Assembly: GCA_019137195.1 (NCBI GenBank)
Contig: JAGVSR010000132.1
Location: 1 to 54,116, forward strand
DNA from: Alphaproteobacteria bacterium
Lineage (GTDB): Bacteria > Pseudomonadota > Alphaproteobacteria > Rhizobiales > Hyphomicrobiaceae
Reading direction: 5' to 3'
Length of the DNA: 54,116 nt
The position numbers and the translations under genes were made by a program. Below, piece by piece: positions 1 through 7,247 of this stretch. Numbering within the stretch: the first letter of the stretch is position 1; the number at the start of each line of letters is the position of its first letter. The notes under the pieces are model-generated. The model searched no databases and was not told the DNA's origin. It saw only the letters and a list, made by a program, of their open reading frames with translations.

Positions 1-52
1 GGCAGCGCCCGCCGGCAGCCTCAAACACCCGCGCCCGCCTCTGTGGCGTCAT
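1..52 (-). CDS. HNH-type nuclease, truncated N terminus
   Basis: An ATG at 52 opens a minus-strand frame that runs off the left edge of the window after 17 codons. The visible residues include RARVFEAAGGRC. This matches the usual start of phage HNH endonucleases, where R-x-F-x-A-x-G-x-C leads into the first zinc-binding cysteine pair. A GGGAG sits one base upstream of the ATG, which is closer than ideal. It would be the last visible gene of the leftward early operon. The catalytic HNH residues lie outside the window, so the call rests on the N-terminal signature only. Confidence 0.45.
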   Translation of the reverse strand, partial: MTPQRRARVFEAAGGRC

Positions 53-81
53 GCTCCCGCGGGCGTGATGCGTGAAGGGAT

Positions 82-150
82 TCATTCGATAACCGCCCAT
101 GCCATGAGGCAGATTGCCAGGAACAGCAGTATGCCGTAGATGTCGATCAT
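82..150 (-). CDS. 22-residue single-span membrane peptide
   Basis: This very short frame starts at the ATG at 150, which overlaps the TGA of the upstream gene in an ATGA, so its translation is probably coupled. The 22 residues are almost entirely one hydrophobic helix (core ILLFLAICLMAWAV) with an acidic start (ID) and a glutamate at the end. That is enough for one membrane span. The ATGA junction matches those of neighbouring genes and is the main argument that the peptide is made. Function is unknown. Small phage membrane peptides can act in lysis timing or exclusion, but nothing here shows which. Confidence 0.5.
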   Translation of the reverse strand: MIDIYGILLFLAICLMAWAVIE

Positions 151-563
151 GCCGCCGCCTCCGTCTCCTTGAGCACCTTATCAGGGTCGATCCCGATCGA
201 CCGCACGTAGTCCTCTACTGCGCTATAAACCTCGCACGCCTTGCCGTGAGGCATCTTGTCAAATGCCGTGCTCTGAGGCGCTGCCACGTTGATCGCGTTG
301 CCATCGGTCCAGCACCAGCAATAGCGGTGCAGCATCATGGCGGTGACGATCGGGACCACCTTTGCGCATTCGTCGGCGATCTCGTCTGATGTGAGGTAGA
401 ACGTCTTGATGGTCCGGTGCTTCGCCTTGACCAGCAAAAAGGCGCGTAAATGCTCTTCGTTGTCAGGCTGAAACGTCATCCTCTCCGGCCAGTGGTGGAA
501 CAGCGCCCGCACAAGGCCAAAGAACCGGCGGTGATGGTCGATCGACCTTGGCTTTTCGGACAT
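147..563 (-). CDS. conserved phage protein, 138 aa, unknown function
   Basis: Starts at the ATG at 563 with GGGGAAAG just upstream. The N terminus (HHRRFFGLVRALFHHWPE) and the stretch around HLRAFLLVKAKHRTIKTF resemble a phage early-region protein I have seen associated with recombination genes. I cannot name the family reliably. It is a soluble, mixed alpha/beta-looking protein with a CWCW cluster near residue 83 and no signal peptide. It lies in the leftward early operon below RecET and the C5 methyltransferase. Its stop codon overlaps the start of the 22-residue membrane peptide. Confidence 0.75.
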   Translation of the reverse strand: MSEKPRSIDHHRRFFGLVRALFHHWPERMTFQPDNEEHLRAFLLVKAKHRTIKTFYLTSDEIADECAKVVPIVTAMMLHRYCWCWTDGNAINVAAPQSTAFDKMPHGKACEVYSAVEDYVRSIGIDPDKVLKETEAAA

Positions 564-602
564 TGCCTTTCCCCCACACGTACCGTCGCGCTGTGCTTTC
601 CG

Positions 603-728
603 TCAGATGGACTCTGCGACCTTGCGCAGAATGGCCGGATCGTTCCAACGCGGGCGAGGTGGCGGGTTCGGCTGCGTCGTAAGTGGCAATGGGAGCGCAA
701 GGGCGCCTTCCGTGTCAGGCTGTGACAT
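603..728 (-). CDS. small proline-rich protein, 41 aa
   Basis: ATG at 728, preceded by AAGGGAG at a good distance. The frame overlaps the end of the MarR-like gene by 14 bases, so the two are probably translated together. The product is proline-rich in the middle (PNPPPRPRW) and ends in a short helix (AILRKVAESI). I recognise no domain. The start signal and tight packing support a real gene that is too short for most gene finders. Confidence 0.5.
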   Translation of the reverse strand: MSQPDTEGALALPLPLTTQPNPPPRPRWNDPAILRKVAESI

Positions 729-1230
729 GCCGATCTCCCTTCTTGCTATGCTTCCCGGCTAGCGGTTGCCGGCTGGCGGCTGCCGTGCGCACGATCTCAT
801 CCCCCACCGGCTCGAGCACGGCGAGGGCGTCGAGGCCGGCGACGCGGGTCTTGAGCAGGGCGACGATCGCGGGGGCGCGGTCGCGCGCGGCGGCGAGCAC
901 CACGCGGCCCTGGTCGGTGAGGCGCACGGCGTAGCAACGCGCGTCCTCCTTGGTGCGGCGGCGCTGCACTAGGCCGAACTTCAGGAGGCGGCGCACGACG
1001 TCGGCCAGCGTCGAGCGGTCGACACCGGTGGCGGCGACGAGATCTGTCTGCGACGGCGCGCCGTCCTCGCTACGGGCGATGCGGTCGATGGCGTCGAGGA
1101 GCGCGAGCTGTCGCGGCGTGATGCCGGCCGCTGCCGTGCCAACGAGCGCGCGCTCGATCGTCTCGTCGGTGATCTGCGAGACGCGGTGCGGCAGGGCGAT
1201 GAGGTCGAGCAGGGTGGTGTGGGTGGTCAT
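715..1230 (-). CDS. MarR-like winged-helix regulator
   Basis: 171 aa from the ATG at 1230, with GGAG eight bases upstream. Residues 35-105 give a MarR-type pattern: TPRQLALLDAI, then a helix-turn-helix (SQTDLVAATGVDRSTLADVVRRL), then the wing with GLVQRRRTKEDARCYAVRLTDQG. MarR proteins bind DNA as dimers. It is placed right after the C5 methyltransferase, so it may regulate the early operon or host genes. The C-terminal tail (TAAASRQPLAGKH) is encoded by a GC-rich PE4 repeat and looks like an add-on. Confidence 0.8.
   Translation of the reverse strand: MTTHTTLLDLIALPHRVSQITDETIERALVGTAAAGITPRQLALLDAIDRIARSEDGAPSQTDLVAATGVDRSTLADVVRRLLKFGLVQRRRTKEDARCYAVRLTDQGRVVLAAARDRAPAIVALLKTRVAGLDALAVLEPVGDEIVRTAAASRQPLAGKHSKKGDRHVTA
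754..785. repeat. PE4-like GC-rich repeat copy
   Basis: A run of GCCGGC-type units (GGTTGCCGGCTGGCGGCTG) encodes the C-terminal tail of the MarR-like protein. Similar runs occur at 1265-1296 and 16244-16262. Confidence 0.35.
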
Positions 1231-1244
1231 GATGGAAGACTCCG

Positions 1245-2594
1245 TTACGGTTGGGTTGAGAGGTCGGCAGCCGGCAGCCGTGAGCCGGCAGCCGGGGAAA
1301 GGGGGAGGGCGGCAGGGAAAAGGCGCGCACGCCGGCGCGGCGCCACCGCCTTGCTCAGCGTCTCGTTGGAAAAGTTTGCTTCGAGGATCGCGCGGGCAAC
1401 CGGCGGGCTCACGGAGTTGCCGCAGAGCCGGATCTGGTCCGTCTTGCTGATGGGTGTGCCGTCGCCCAGCCGGTCGATGATGTAGCCTTCGGGGAAGCCC
1501 TGGGCGCGGAACAGCTCGCGCGGGCTCAGCATCCGCATGCCGATGTCGACGATCTGGTAGTCGACGCCGGCCACGGTCACAAGCCCGAGGCGCGCCTTGG
1601 CGGTCGCCGTGTGCATCGGCTCGCGGCAGTCCTGATGCTGGCCCCCAGTGCCGTAGTACTTCATCAGGAAGGCGCGGACCTCGCCCACGTGGTGGCCGCC
1701 GCGTCCGCCGCCAGAGAGGATGGTCGGGAACGGCTCGCGCACGTCGGCGCCGGTCACGGTGCGTAGCGGCTCGGTGACGGCGTGCGCGCGCAGGTCGCCG
1801 CCGTGAGTAACGGGCACGATGAAGGGCTCGGCGGCGTCGGTCACAAACCGCTTCACGCCGCGCGCGATGCGGGCTAGCGTCTTCCCGGCAAGCGGCCGAT
1901 CGCGCCCGAAGATCGACGGACACGGCAGCGACCAGTCGATGCACTCGGCTGCCGACCGCCATGGCTTTCTGAGCCCGAGCTTGACGTCGAGCGAGCCGGG
2001 CGCCGCGTGCGTCGGCTCCGGCCAGCGGATCGGCGCGCCGTCGCAGCGGGCGATCAGGAACAAGCGCTTGCGGATAGTAGGGGCGCCGTAGTCGCAGGCC
2101 TTGAGCTCGCGCCAAGCGACATCGTAGCCGGCCTGCCGCAGTCGGTCGACAAAGAGGCGAAAGGTGCGTCCGCGCCGTTCGCGGCATGGCGTGCCGGCGT
2201 CCTTGAGCGGCCCCCAGTCCTGGAACTCCTCGACGTTCTCGAGTGCGATCATGGTCGGGCGCACGGTCACGGCCCAACGGACCACGACCCAGGCCAGCCC
2301 GCGTATCTTCTTCTCGACCGGCTGGCCTCCCTTGGCTTTCGAGAAATGCTTGCAGTCCGGGGAGAACCACGCCAGGGCGACGTGCCGGCCGGCAGTCACC
2401 GCGCGCGGGTCGATCGCCCACACGTCCTCGACCAGGTGGCGCGTGTGCGGGTGGTTCGCGGCGTGCAGGCCGAGCGCGACCGGGTCGTGGTTGATGGCGA
2501 TGTCGGGGCCATGCCAGTTCGCCATCTCGATTCCGAGCGAGGCGCCGCCGCCGCCCGCAAAGTTGTCGACGATCAGTCCGATGCGCGGGCTCAT
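1245..2594 (-). CDS. C5 cytosine DNA methyltransferase
   Basis: 449 aa. Transfers methyl from S-adenosylmethionine to C5 of cytosine in DNA, probably shielding phage DNA from host restriction. Motif I is VDNFAGGGGASLGIE (residues 9-23). Motif IV is FSPDCKHFSKAKGG with the likely catalytic Cys81, in the PDC form common among phage enzymes of this type. Motif VI is ENVEEF (119-124). The C-terminal motifs IX-X region around CGNSVSPPVARAIL is present. The start at 2594 overlaps the upstream stop in ATGA. The last 30 or so residues are low complexity and encoded by a PE4 repeat. Target specificity cannot be read from the sequence. Confidence 0.93.
   Translation of the reverse strand: MSPRIGLIVDNFAGGGGASLGIEMANWHGPDIAINHDPVALGLHAANHPHTRHLVEDVWAIDPRAVTAGRHVALAWFSPDCKHFSKAKGGQPVEKKIRGLAWVVVRWAVTVRPTMIALENVEEFQDWGPLKDAGTPCRERRGRTFRLFVDRLRQAGYDVAWRELKACDYGAPTIRKRLFLIARCDGAPIRWPEPTHAAPGSLDVKLGLRKPWRSAAECIDWSLPCPSIFGRDRPLAGKTLARIARGVKRFVTDAAEPFIVPVTHGGDLRAHAVTEPLRTVTGADVREPFPTILSGGGRGGHHVGEVRAFLMKYYGTGGQHQDCREPMHTATAKARLGLVTVAGVDYQIVDIGMRMLSPRELFRAQGFPEGYIIDRLGDGTPISKTDQIRLCGNSVSPPVARAILEANFSNETLSKAVAPRRRARLFPAALPLSPAAGSRLPAADLSTQP
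1265..1296. repeat. PE4-like GC-rich repeat copy
   Basis: Three GGCAGCCG-type units in tandem encode the alanine/proline-rich C terminus of the C5 methyltransferase. Similar runs are at 754-785 and 16244-16262. Confidence 0.35.
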
Positions 2595-3112
2595 GCGGCT
2601 TGGTCCTCTTCGTCGGCAGCGCTGGGCGCGGGTGGGGGGATGGGCGGCAGGTCGCGGACGTCGGCAATCTCGGCGCCGGGAAACTCGTCGAGGACGGCGC
2701 GGGCGGCGGGATGGCCGGAAAGTTTCCTCAGCTCCTCGGCCTCGTCCCAGCGTTGGGCCGGCGTTGCGTTGGGTGCGAGCGGCGGCAGGGCGCGGAGCCG
2801 CGTGGCGAAGTCGCGGATCTCATCGCGAAACCCGGAAAGCCAGACCAGCAGCGTCTGCGCATGCCTCAGATCGGCCTGCTTGCGCTCGTGCGTTTCGGGC
2901 TTCATGCGGGCGCGTCCGCGCTCGATCTGGTCCTGCCAGTAGCGCTCGCGGTCGCGGATCGTCTTCTCGACCTCGACGATCGCCGAGGTGAGCGTGGGGG
3001 TGTGAGGACTCCCTGAGCTCCGGGTGTCCCCCCCTCCCCGACCCTCCCCCACCTCGATTTGTTTGTCGCTTCGCGACACAAGGGGGGAGGGGGTTGCGCG
3101 GCTATTGCTCAT
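2591..3112 (-). CDS. unknown phage protein, 173 aa
   Basis: ATG at 3112, overlapping the previous stop in ATGA. Its own stop overlaps the methyltransferase start the same way, so translation is coupled on both sides. The first 35 or so residues (SRATPSPLVSRSDKQIEVGE and onward) come from a palindromic PE2 element and look non-native. From about residue 40 there is a helical, charged region (IVEVEKTIRDRERYWQDQIERG), then a second helical part and a proline-rich acidic tail. No family recognised. Confidence 0.7.
   Translation of the reverse strand: MSNSRATPSPLVSRSDKQIEVGEGRGGGDTRSSGSPHTPTLTSAIVEVEKTIRDRERYWQDQIERGRARMKPETHERKQADLRHAQTLLVWLSGFRDEIRDFATRLRALPPLAPNATPAQRWDEAEELRKLSGHPAARAVLDEFPGAEIADVRDLPPIPPPAPSAADEEDQAA
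3028..3094. repeat. PE2 palindromic element, copy 1
   Basis: C-rich and G-rich arms (CCCCCTCCCC and GGGGGGAGGGGG) flank a central TTTGTCGCTTCGCGACA hairpin. The layout matches 16147-16209. Both copies encode the N terminus of a gene. Confidence 0.65.
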
Positions 3113-3387
3113 GAGCGCCCCCGCCGGCTCGAGAGGGGGATGACGTTGCTGTCGTCGAGGCAGAGGCCGAGGGCGCGGTCGACGGCGGACCAGTCGCGGG
3201 CCGTGACGGCGCGGGCAAGCGCGGTGCTGCGCCGAGCCTCGGCCGCCTGGCGACGGTCGCGCACGCGGCGAGCGTGGGCAAGCTCGCGCGCCAGTCGACG
3301 GTTCGAGACGACCGCAAAGGCCAGCACGGCGAGCACGGAGACGAGCAGCCAGCCGAGAAGGGCGGCAAGGTCGGCGGCGGTGGTCAT
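3109..3387 (-). CDS. small membrane-anchored protein, 92 aa
   Basis: ATG at 3387. The N terminus is a clear membrane helix (residues 7-26, LAALLGWLLVSVLAVLAFAV), followed by an arginine/alanine-rich helical cytoplasmic part (NRRLARELAHARRVRDRRQAAEA), likely coiled coil. The layout is one N-terminal anchor and a basic tail, as in many small phage proteins of unknown role. Its stop overlaps the next gene in ATGA, so it belongs to the leftward early operon. Confidence 0.65.
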   Translation of the reverse strand: MTTAADLAALLGWLLVSVLAVLAFAVVSNRRLARELAHARRVRDRRQAAEARRSTALARAVTARDWSAVDRALGLCLDDSNVIPLSSRRGRS

Positions 3388-3585
3388 GCGGCAATCCTTT
3401 CGTAAAACCTGCCACCGAGGCCGGTATGCTGCGGGTTGCCCCGCACCCCGCCACCGGCCCCGGTGGCGCCCTCTCGCCTGCGCCGTGATCCCCGCACGGA
3501 CGGCGCCGACGTGATGCGTAAAAATCTCGCGCGACCCGGCGTTACGGGAGGAAAGCCCGCCGGGCCGCGCGTCCGGCGAAAGCGG
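3388..3585. other. 198-bp stretch with no supported gene
   Basis: I see no convincing gene here. A minus-strand frame that ends at 3384 overlaps the 92-aa gene in ATGA style, but it has no usable start codon. The stretch around 3460-3500 is GC-rich with a weak hairpin. Confidence 0.3.
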
Positions 3586-4023
3586 CTAGCTGCCGCCAGG
3601 ATGGGAAACGGCGGGCGACAGACACGAGCCCGCGCGAAGGACCTTGTCCTTGGCGGCGCGCAGCGCGCCGGCGAGGCGGAAATCCCTGGTGTCGGCAAGG
3701 CGGCCCACCGCCTGCAGTGCGCCCGTGATCGCCGCCCGCAAGAGCTTGACCTCGGGGCTCGACAGCATGAGCCCGTCGACCGGGCGAGACAGCAACGCGG
3801 CCTCGCGGCGGAGATCTGTGCGCGCACAGGCGAGGCGCTGCACCAGACTGCCGTTTGAGCAGATGCCGCGGTGGCCCATGACCTCGGCCAGCTCGGTCAT
3901 GGCGTCGGCCAGCGCCGTGCGCTGATCGGCGGTGAGCATGACGGGCGCCGGCGCGGCGCGGCGGTCGAGCTCGTCGAGGGCGGCAGCCATCTCGTCGCCG
4001 GAGGTGTCGCGGCGCACGCTCAT
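3586..4023 (-). CDS. unknown phage protein, 145 aa
   Basis: ATG at 4023 overlaps the preceding stop in ATGA. The product is mostly alpha-helical and rich in Ala, Arg and Leu (EMAAALDELDRRAAPAPV, ALADAMTELAEVMGHRG, KLLRAAITGALQAVGRLAD). There is no membrane segment and no motif that I recognise. It is the third of a run of small helical proteins between RecT and the methyltransferase, a typical place for early accessory genes such as inhibitors of host functions. Confidence 0.65.
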   Translation of the reverse strand: MSVRRDTSGDEMAAALDELDRRAAPAPVMLTADQRTALADAMTELAEVMGHRGICSNGSLVQRLACARTDLRREAALLSRPVDGLMLSSPEVKLLRAAITGALQAVGRLADTRDFRLAGALRAAKDKVLRAGSCLSPAVSHPGGS

Positions 4024-4331
4024 GGCGCGTGCTCCTTCGGCGCGGCGGCCGGAACGATGGCGGAGCGCCGCGCATCGCGGACGGCGGCGAGGCGGGCCAG
4101 ACACTCCTCGACCGTCGAGGGCGCGTTGCTGGCGGCGAGGGCCGCCGCGACGACGGCCATGCTGGCGTTGTGCGAAATGCGGCAGAGGAGCGTCCGGACC
4201 AGCTCCTCTTTTGCGTGCTCGATCGCGGTGGGCACGGCCGCCGGGTTCAGCTTCCCGATGCGCTCGATGCCTTCGGCGGTCTCGTGCAGCAGGTTTGCGA
4301 GGATGAGGTCGACGGGAAGGTTCTTGCTCAT
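4020..4331 (-). CDS. unknown phage protein, 103 aa
   Basis: Starts at the ATG at 4331. An all-helical small protein: residues 8-40 (LILANLLHETAEGIERIGKL) and 45-75 (AKEELVRTLLCRISHNASMA), followed by an Ala-rich end. Only four bases separate it from the 83-aa gene upstream, and its stop overlaps the next start. No domain recognised. Helix content and operon position are the only clues. Confidence 0.65.
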   Translation of the reverse strand: MSKNLPVDLILANLLHETAEGIERIGKLNPAAVPTAIEHAKEELVRTLLCRISHNASMAVVAAALAASNAPSTVEECLARLAAVRDARRSAIVPAAAPKEHAP

Positions 4332-4335
4332 CGGG

Positions 4336-4587
4336 TCACCCGTTGAGGCCGGTGTGGGAGGCGCGGGTAGCGGCGCGGGCGAGGCGGGCGAAGGCCAGCG
4401 GCTCGGTGCGGCCGGCGTGCTCGAGCACGCATTCGGCGACGCTGTCGATGCCGGTTCGCGCTTCGGGCGTGAGCGTGACGCCGCGCTCCTCGAGCGCCGC
4501 GACTGCGGCCTCGATGTGCGCCATCAGCGCGTCGAGTGTCATGTGGGTGTAGAGCGCGGCACAATCGGCCGGCAGCGTGAGTGTCAT
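4336..4587 (-). CDS. unknown phage protein, 83 aa
   Basis: ATG at 4587. Likely a small helical protein with an acidic middle (LDALMAHIEAAVAALEERG, GIDSVAECVLEHAGRTEPLA). One cysteine; no membrane segment. It is separated from the upstream 97-aa gene by a tandem pair of PE1 hairpins, one of the few breaks in this otherwise gapless operon, so its translation may be less coupled than its neighbours'. Confidence 0.6.
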   Translation of the reverse strand: MTLTLPADCAALYTHMTLDALMAHIEAAVAALEERGVTLTPEARTGIDSVAECVLEHAGRTEPLAFARLARAATRASHTGLNG

Positions 4588-4600
4588 GGTGGTCCCCCGG

Positions 4601-4650
4601 TTTGCTTTGCGCGTTCCGACTCCGACTTCGCGGAGCCGGTCGGAACGCGC
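4601..4650 (+). repeat. PE1 palindromic element, copy A
   Basis: Outer arms GCGCGTTCCG (4609-4618) and CGGAACGCGC (4641-4650) enclose an inner CTCCG/CGGAG hairpin. The TTTGCTTTGC lead-in is present. It forms a tandem pair with copy B, intergenic in the leftward operon. Confidence 0.9.
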
Positions 4651-4657
4651 GGTGGTC

Positions 4658-4706
4658 TTTGCTTTGCGCCCGGCGACTCCCCTTCGGGGAGCCGGCCGCC
4701 GGGCGC
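4658..4706 (+). repeat. PE1 palindromic element, copy B
   Basis: Outer arms GCGCCCGGCG (4666-4675) and CGCCGGGCGC (4697-4706) with inner stem CTCCCC/GGGGAG and lead-in TTTGCTTTGC. It lies seven bases after copy A in the same orientation, but the arm sequences differ from A. Confidence 0.92.
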
Positions 4707-4707
4707 G

Positions 4708-5001
4708 TCAATGTCTCGTGTCAGTCGGTTGCGAGGCCTCGTCGCGCGGGTCTTTCGTGCGGGCGAGGCGGACGAATTTCAGGAACGCGGACTTGAACTC
4801 GGTCGTGATGCTGTGTGCGCCGGCCTCGACCTCGCGGCCCGAGAGCAGCGAGAAGCCGGCGTTGACGAGGCAGGCGGCGGCGGTGGCGGCGCCGAGGCGG
4901 AGCGCGGCGAGCGGGCTCATGCCGTCCCTCACCGCGCCCTCGAGCGCCGTCGTGGTGACGCGCGAGAGCCGCCGCACCAGCCTGTCGAGCGGGTCGCTCA
5001 C
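4708..5001 (-). CDS. unknown phage protein, 97 aa
   Basis: Starts at a GTG at 5001 that overlaps the RecT stop (GTGA), with GGAGG upstream inside the recT end. This start gives the product SDPLDRLVRRLSRVTTTALE and onward. Helical, with an Ala-rich middle (LRLGAATAAACLVNAGFSLL) that could be a weak membrane or packing helix, and a polar C terminus. Coupling to recT suggests expression with the recombination genes, but I see no recognisable domain. Confidence 0.65.
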   Translation of the reverse strand: MSDPLDRLVRRLSRVTTTALEGAVRDGMSPLAALRLGAATAAACLVNAGFSLLSGREVEAGAHSITTEFKSAFLKFVRLARTKDPRDEASQPTDTRH

Positions 5002-5930
5002 GTGATCCTCCGCGTGAGAGCGTCGTTGGCCGCGTCGCGGGCGTCGTCGGGGAGCGGGCCGAAGCCCTCCTCGAGCACGCTCCGGGCGGCGGCGCGTGCG
5101 GTGAACGCCGCCGGCCCGCGCTGGGCGAAGGCGGCCGGCTCGGGCGAGAGCGTGCGGCGCACGTCGGCGCCGTCGATCGCGGGCTGAGCGGAAAGCCCCG
5201 GCCCGGCGAGCGGCATCGTGAGCGCGCTGGTGAGGGTGGGCGTCTGGTCGAGATCCGCCATGTCGTCGTCGCGCTCGACGATGCGGCGCAGCGCCGATCC
5301 CATGTCGTTCGAGGCGAAGGCGACCTGCTTCGAGCCCTTCCGGATAACGGTCTTCTTGGCCATCTCCTCGTACCACGTCACCCACGGCCCGTTCTTGGCG
5401 CGCGAAACCGAGCGCACCTTCTCGATGTCGGGGATGCTCATGACCTCGCGGTGGGTGATGCGGTCGCCGCGCGTGAAGATGGCGTAGGCGGCCATCATGG
5501 CGCCGCGCGGCTTCAGGAACGCGCGCTTATGCACGAGCCGCTCGACGTCGCCCTCGTCGTAGTCGAAGACATCGTGCTCGCACACGATCTTGGCGCGGAT
5601 GGCGATGTCGCCGAGCTCGTAGGCGCGCTGAATGATGCCCTGGTACATCGGGATGTACGTCGCGCGCAGCACGCCCGCGCTGTTGTCCTTGACGGGCACG
5701 ATGACGGCGAGGCGGCCGTCCGGCGGCAGCCCGTCCTGGGCGGCGCGCGTGATGGCGATCGAGAGCGAGCGCCGGTCGCAGGAGAGGAGGTCGGCGTTGC
5801 CCTTAACCGCCGTGACCGTGCAGGCCATGAAGAAGCGGAGATCGAGCGTCGGCGGCAACAGCCGCGTGATCTCGTCCTCCTTGCCGGCCAGCTCTTGCTG
5901 GAACGTGTCGAACGTGGTGAGCGCGCGCAT
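4998..5930 (-). CDS. recT: RecT-family single-strand annealing protein
   Basis: 310 aa. RecT binds single-stranded DNA, anneals complementary strands and works with a 5'-3' exonuclease in phage homologous recombination. Recognisable RecT blocks are LSCDRRSLSIAITRAAQDGLPPDGR (residues 48-72), then YIPMYQGIIQRAYELGDI and the segment ending KNGPWVTWYEEMAKKTVIRK (about 190-210), which is diagnostic. The ATG at 5930 overlaps the exonuclease stop in ATGA. The C-terminal 90 residues are variable and Ala/Pro-rich, as usual. Confidence 0.95.
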   Translation of the reverse strand: MRALTTFDTFQQELAGKEDEITRLLPPTLDLRFFMACTVTAVKGNADLLSCDRRSLSIAITRAAQDGLPPDGRLAVIVPVKDNSAGVLRATYIPMYQGIIQRAYELGDIAIRAKIVCEHDVFDYDEGDVERLVHKRAFLKPRGAMMAAYAIFTRGDRITHREVMSIPDIEKVRSVSRAKNGPWVTWYEEMAKKTVIRKGSKQVAFASNDMGSALRRIVERDDDMADLDQTPTLTSALTMPLAGPGLSAQPAIDGADVRRTLSPEPAAFAQRGPAAFTARAAARSVLEEGFGPLPDDARDAANDALTRRIT

Positions 5931-7060
5931 CAGATGGACTCCTCGATTGACAGGGGGGCGGCGGCGGGGCTGTTGCCGGTGAGCCAGCGGGGCAGCGCGC
6001 CGTCGGAAAGGGGCAGGATCGGCTCGGCCGTCACCCAGGGCGACGTGCCGAACTCGCGAATGCCGTCGGCGAAGAGGCGGCGCGCGGCGGCGATCTCGCG
6101 TCGCGCCCGGGCGAGGTCGCGGCTGGCGGCGGTGATCTCGAAGGCGCGGGAGAGCGGCGCGCCGGTCGCCTGGTGGAACACCCACACGAAGCGCGCGGCC
6201 TCGGGCGCGGCGAGGAAGCGCTCCCAGCCCTCGGGCAGCGGGCAGTGGCCTTCGACGCGGCCCTCGGCGGCGGCGAGCCACAGAGCGCCCCAGGCGTCGA
6301 GGTAGTGCGCGGCCTGGATGTCGTAGCGGCGGTTGGCGATCTCGGCGAGGCAGGCCTCCTCGAACGGGCGGCCCATCTGGTTGGCGAAGCGCTTCAAGTC
6401 GAGGATCGCGCTCGGCTTCAGGTAATCGAAGCGGGCTTTGAGCGGCACACCGGTCTCGGCGTCGCGCCAGAACACGGAAACCTCGGCCGCGCCGCCCGAG
6501 AACGCGCGGCGCAAGTGCGGGTTGGCGGCAATCGCCGCGGCGGCGCGCTGGATCTCGACGAGCTCGTCGCGCTTCAGGATCTCGGCCTTCGCCTCGCGCA
6601 CCCGGCGCTCGAAGGCGGCCAGCACCTCGTCCCAGATCGCGACGTCGGGCTTGTGTGCCTTGACCGCGGCGGCGAGGTCGGCCTTCTTGCCGGTAAGCTT
6701 CAGCCCGTTCTCGCGGCAGTAGGCCTTGAGGTCGGCGGCGCCGACGAGGCAGCCCGGGAACTGCGACGGCTCGGGCTTGATCGCGTAGGCCTCGGCGAAG
6801 GCGACCTCGCCCTCGAGCACGAGCTTGTGCAGCGCCCGGCCCCAGCGGCGGGCCTGGGTGTCCTCGCTCTCGGCGCGGGCGGGATTGAGCGGCGACCCGT
6901 GGAAGTAGTCGGCGGCCGAGCGGGCGAGCGCCTTGTGGTCGGAGGAGCCGAGCGAGCAGTCGGCGTGGTAGGCCTCCGCCGGCATCCCGAACACCACCCC
7001 CGGCGCACGCACACGGCCTTCGAGAAGCTGGGCAACGGGGGTGTCGGTGGAGGGGTGCAT
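5930..7060 (-). CDS. RecE-like exonuclease (PDDEXK fold)
   Basis: 376 aa. Predicted 5'-3' double-strand DNA exonuclease that makes the single strands used by the RecT next door. PDDEXK residues can be traced: GRALHKLVLEGE (His78), Glu193 in AAEVSVFW, Asp212 in KARFDYLKP, and the DLK of ILDLKRF (Asp221, Lys223), then the Q-x3-Y motif QAAHY (249-253). Residues 110-136 (LKAYCRENGLKLTGKKADLA) look like a SAP DNA-binding motif inserted before the nuclease core, which is unusual. First gene of the leftward operon, just below a repressor-controlled promoter. Confidence 0.88.
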   Translation of the reverse strand: MHPSTDTPVAQLLEGRVRAPGVVFGMPAEAYHADCSLGSSDHKALARSAADYFHGSPLNPARAESEDTQARRWGRALHKLVLEGEVAFAEAYAIKPEPSQFPGCLVGAADLKAYCRENGLKLTGKKADLAAAVKAHKPDVAIWDEVLAAFERRVREAKAEILKRDELVEIQRAAAAIAANPHLRRAFSGGAAEVSVFWRDAETGVPLKARFDYLKPSAILDLKRFANQMGRPFEEACLAEIANRRYDIQAAHYLDAWGALWLAAAEGRVEGHCPLPEGWERFLAAPEAARFVWVFHQATGAPLSRAFEITAASRDLARARREIAAARRLFADGIREFGTSPWVTAEPILPLSDGALPRWLTGNSPAAAPLSIEESI

Positions 7061-7099
7061 GGCGGGGTCTCACCTTGAGTCGTTGAACGACGCACGTGA

Positions 7100-7128
7100 G
7101 AGTTTGCCAAAATGGCAAATCGTGTCAA
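7100..7128 (-). promoter_or_regulatory. leftward early promoter with repressor operator
   Basis: Reading leftward, -35 is TTGACA (7128-7123), the spacer is 17 bases and a weak -10 AAACTC lies at 7105-7100. The spacer holds the perfect palindrome TTTGCCAAAATGGCAAA (7103-7119). The same arrangement recurs at 8420-8448. This is the likely leftward promoter for the exonuclease-RecT operon, blocked by the CI-like repressor. Confidence 0.7.
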
Positions 7129-7247
7129 CCGAAAATTTGACATTCTAGCAAAAAGGCGTTGCGGCTTTCCTAACGGCCGGCGCCAAGCGCTGGGCAGAGC
7201 ACGCACGAATTGCTAGGCTCATTGGCATATTAGCGGGAGGCGGGAGC

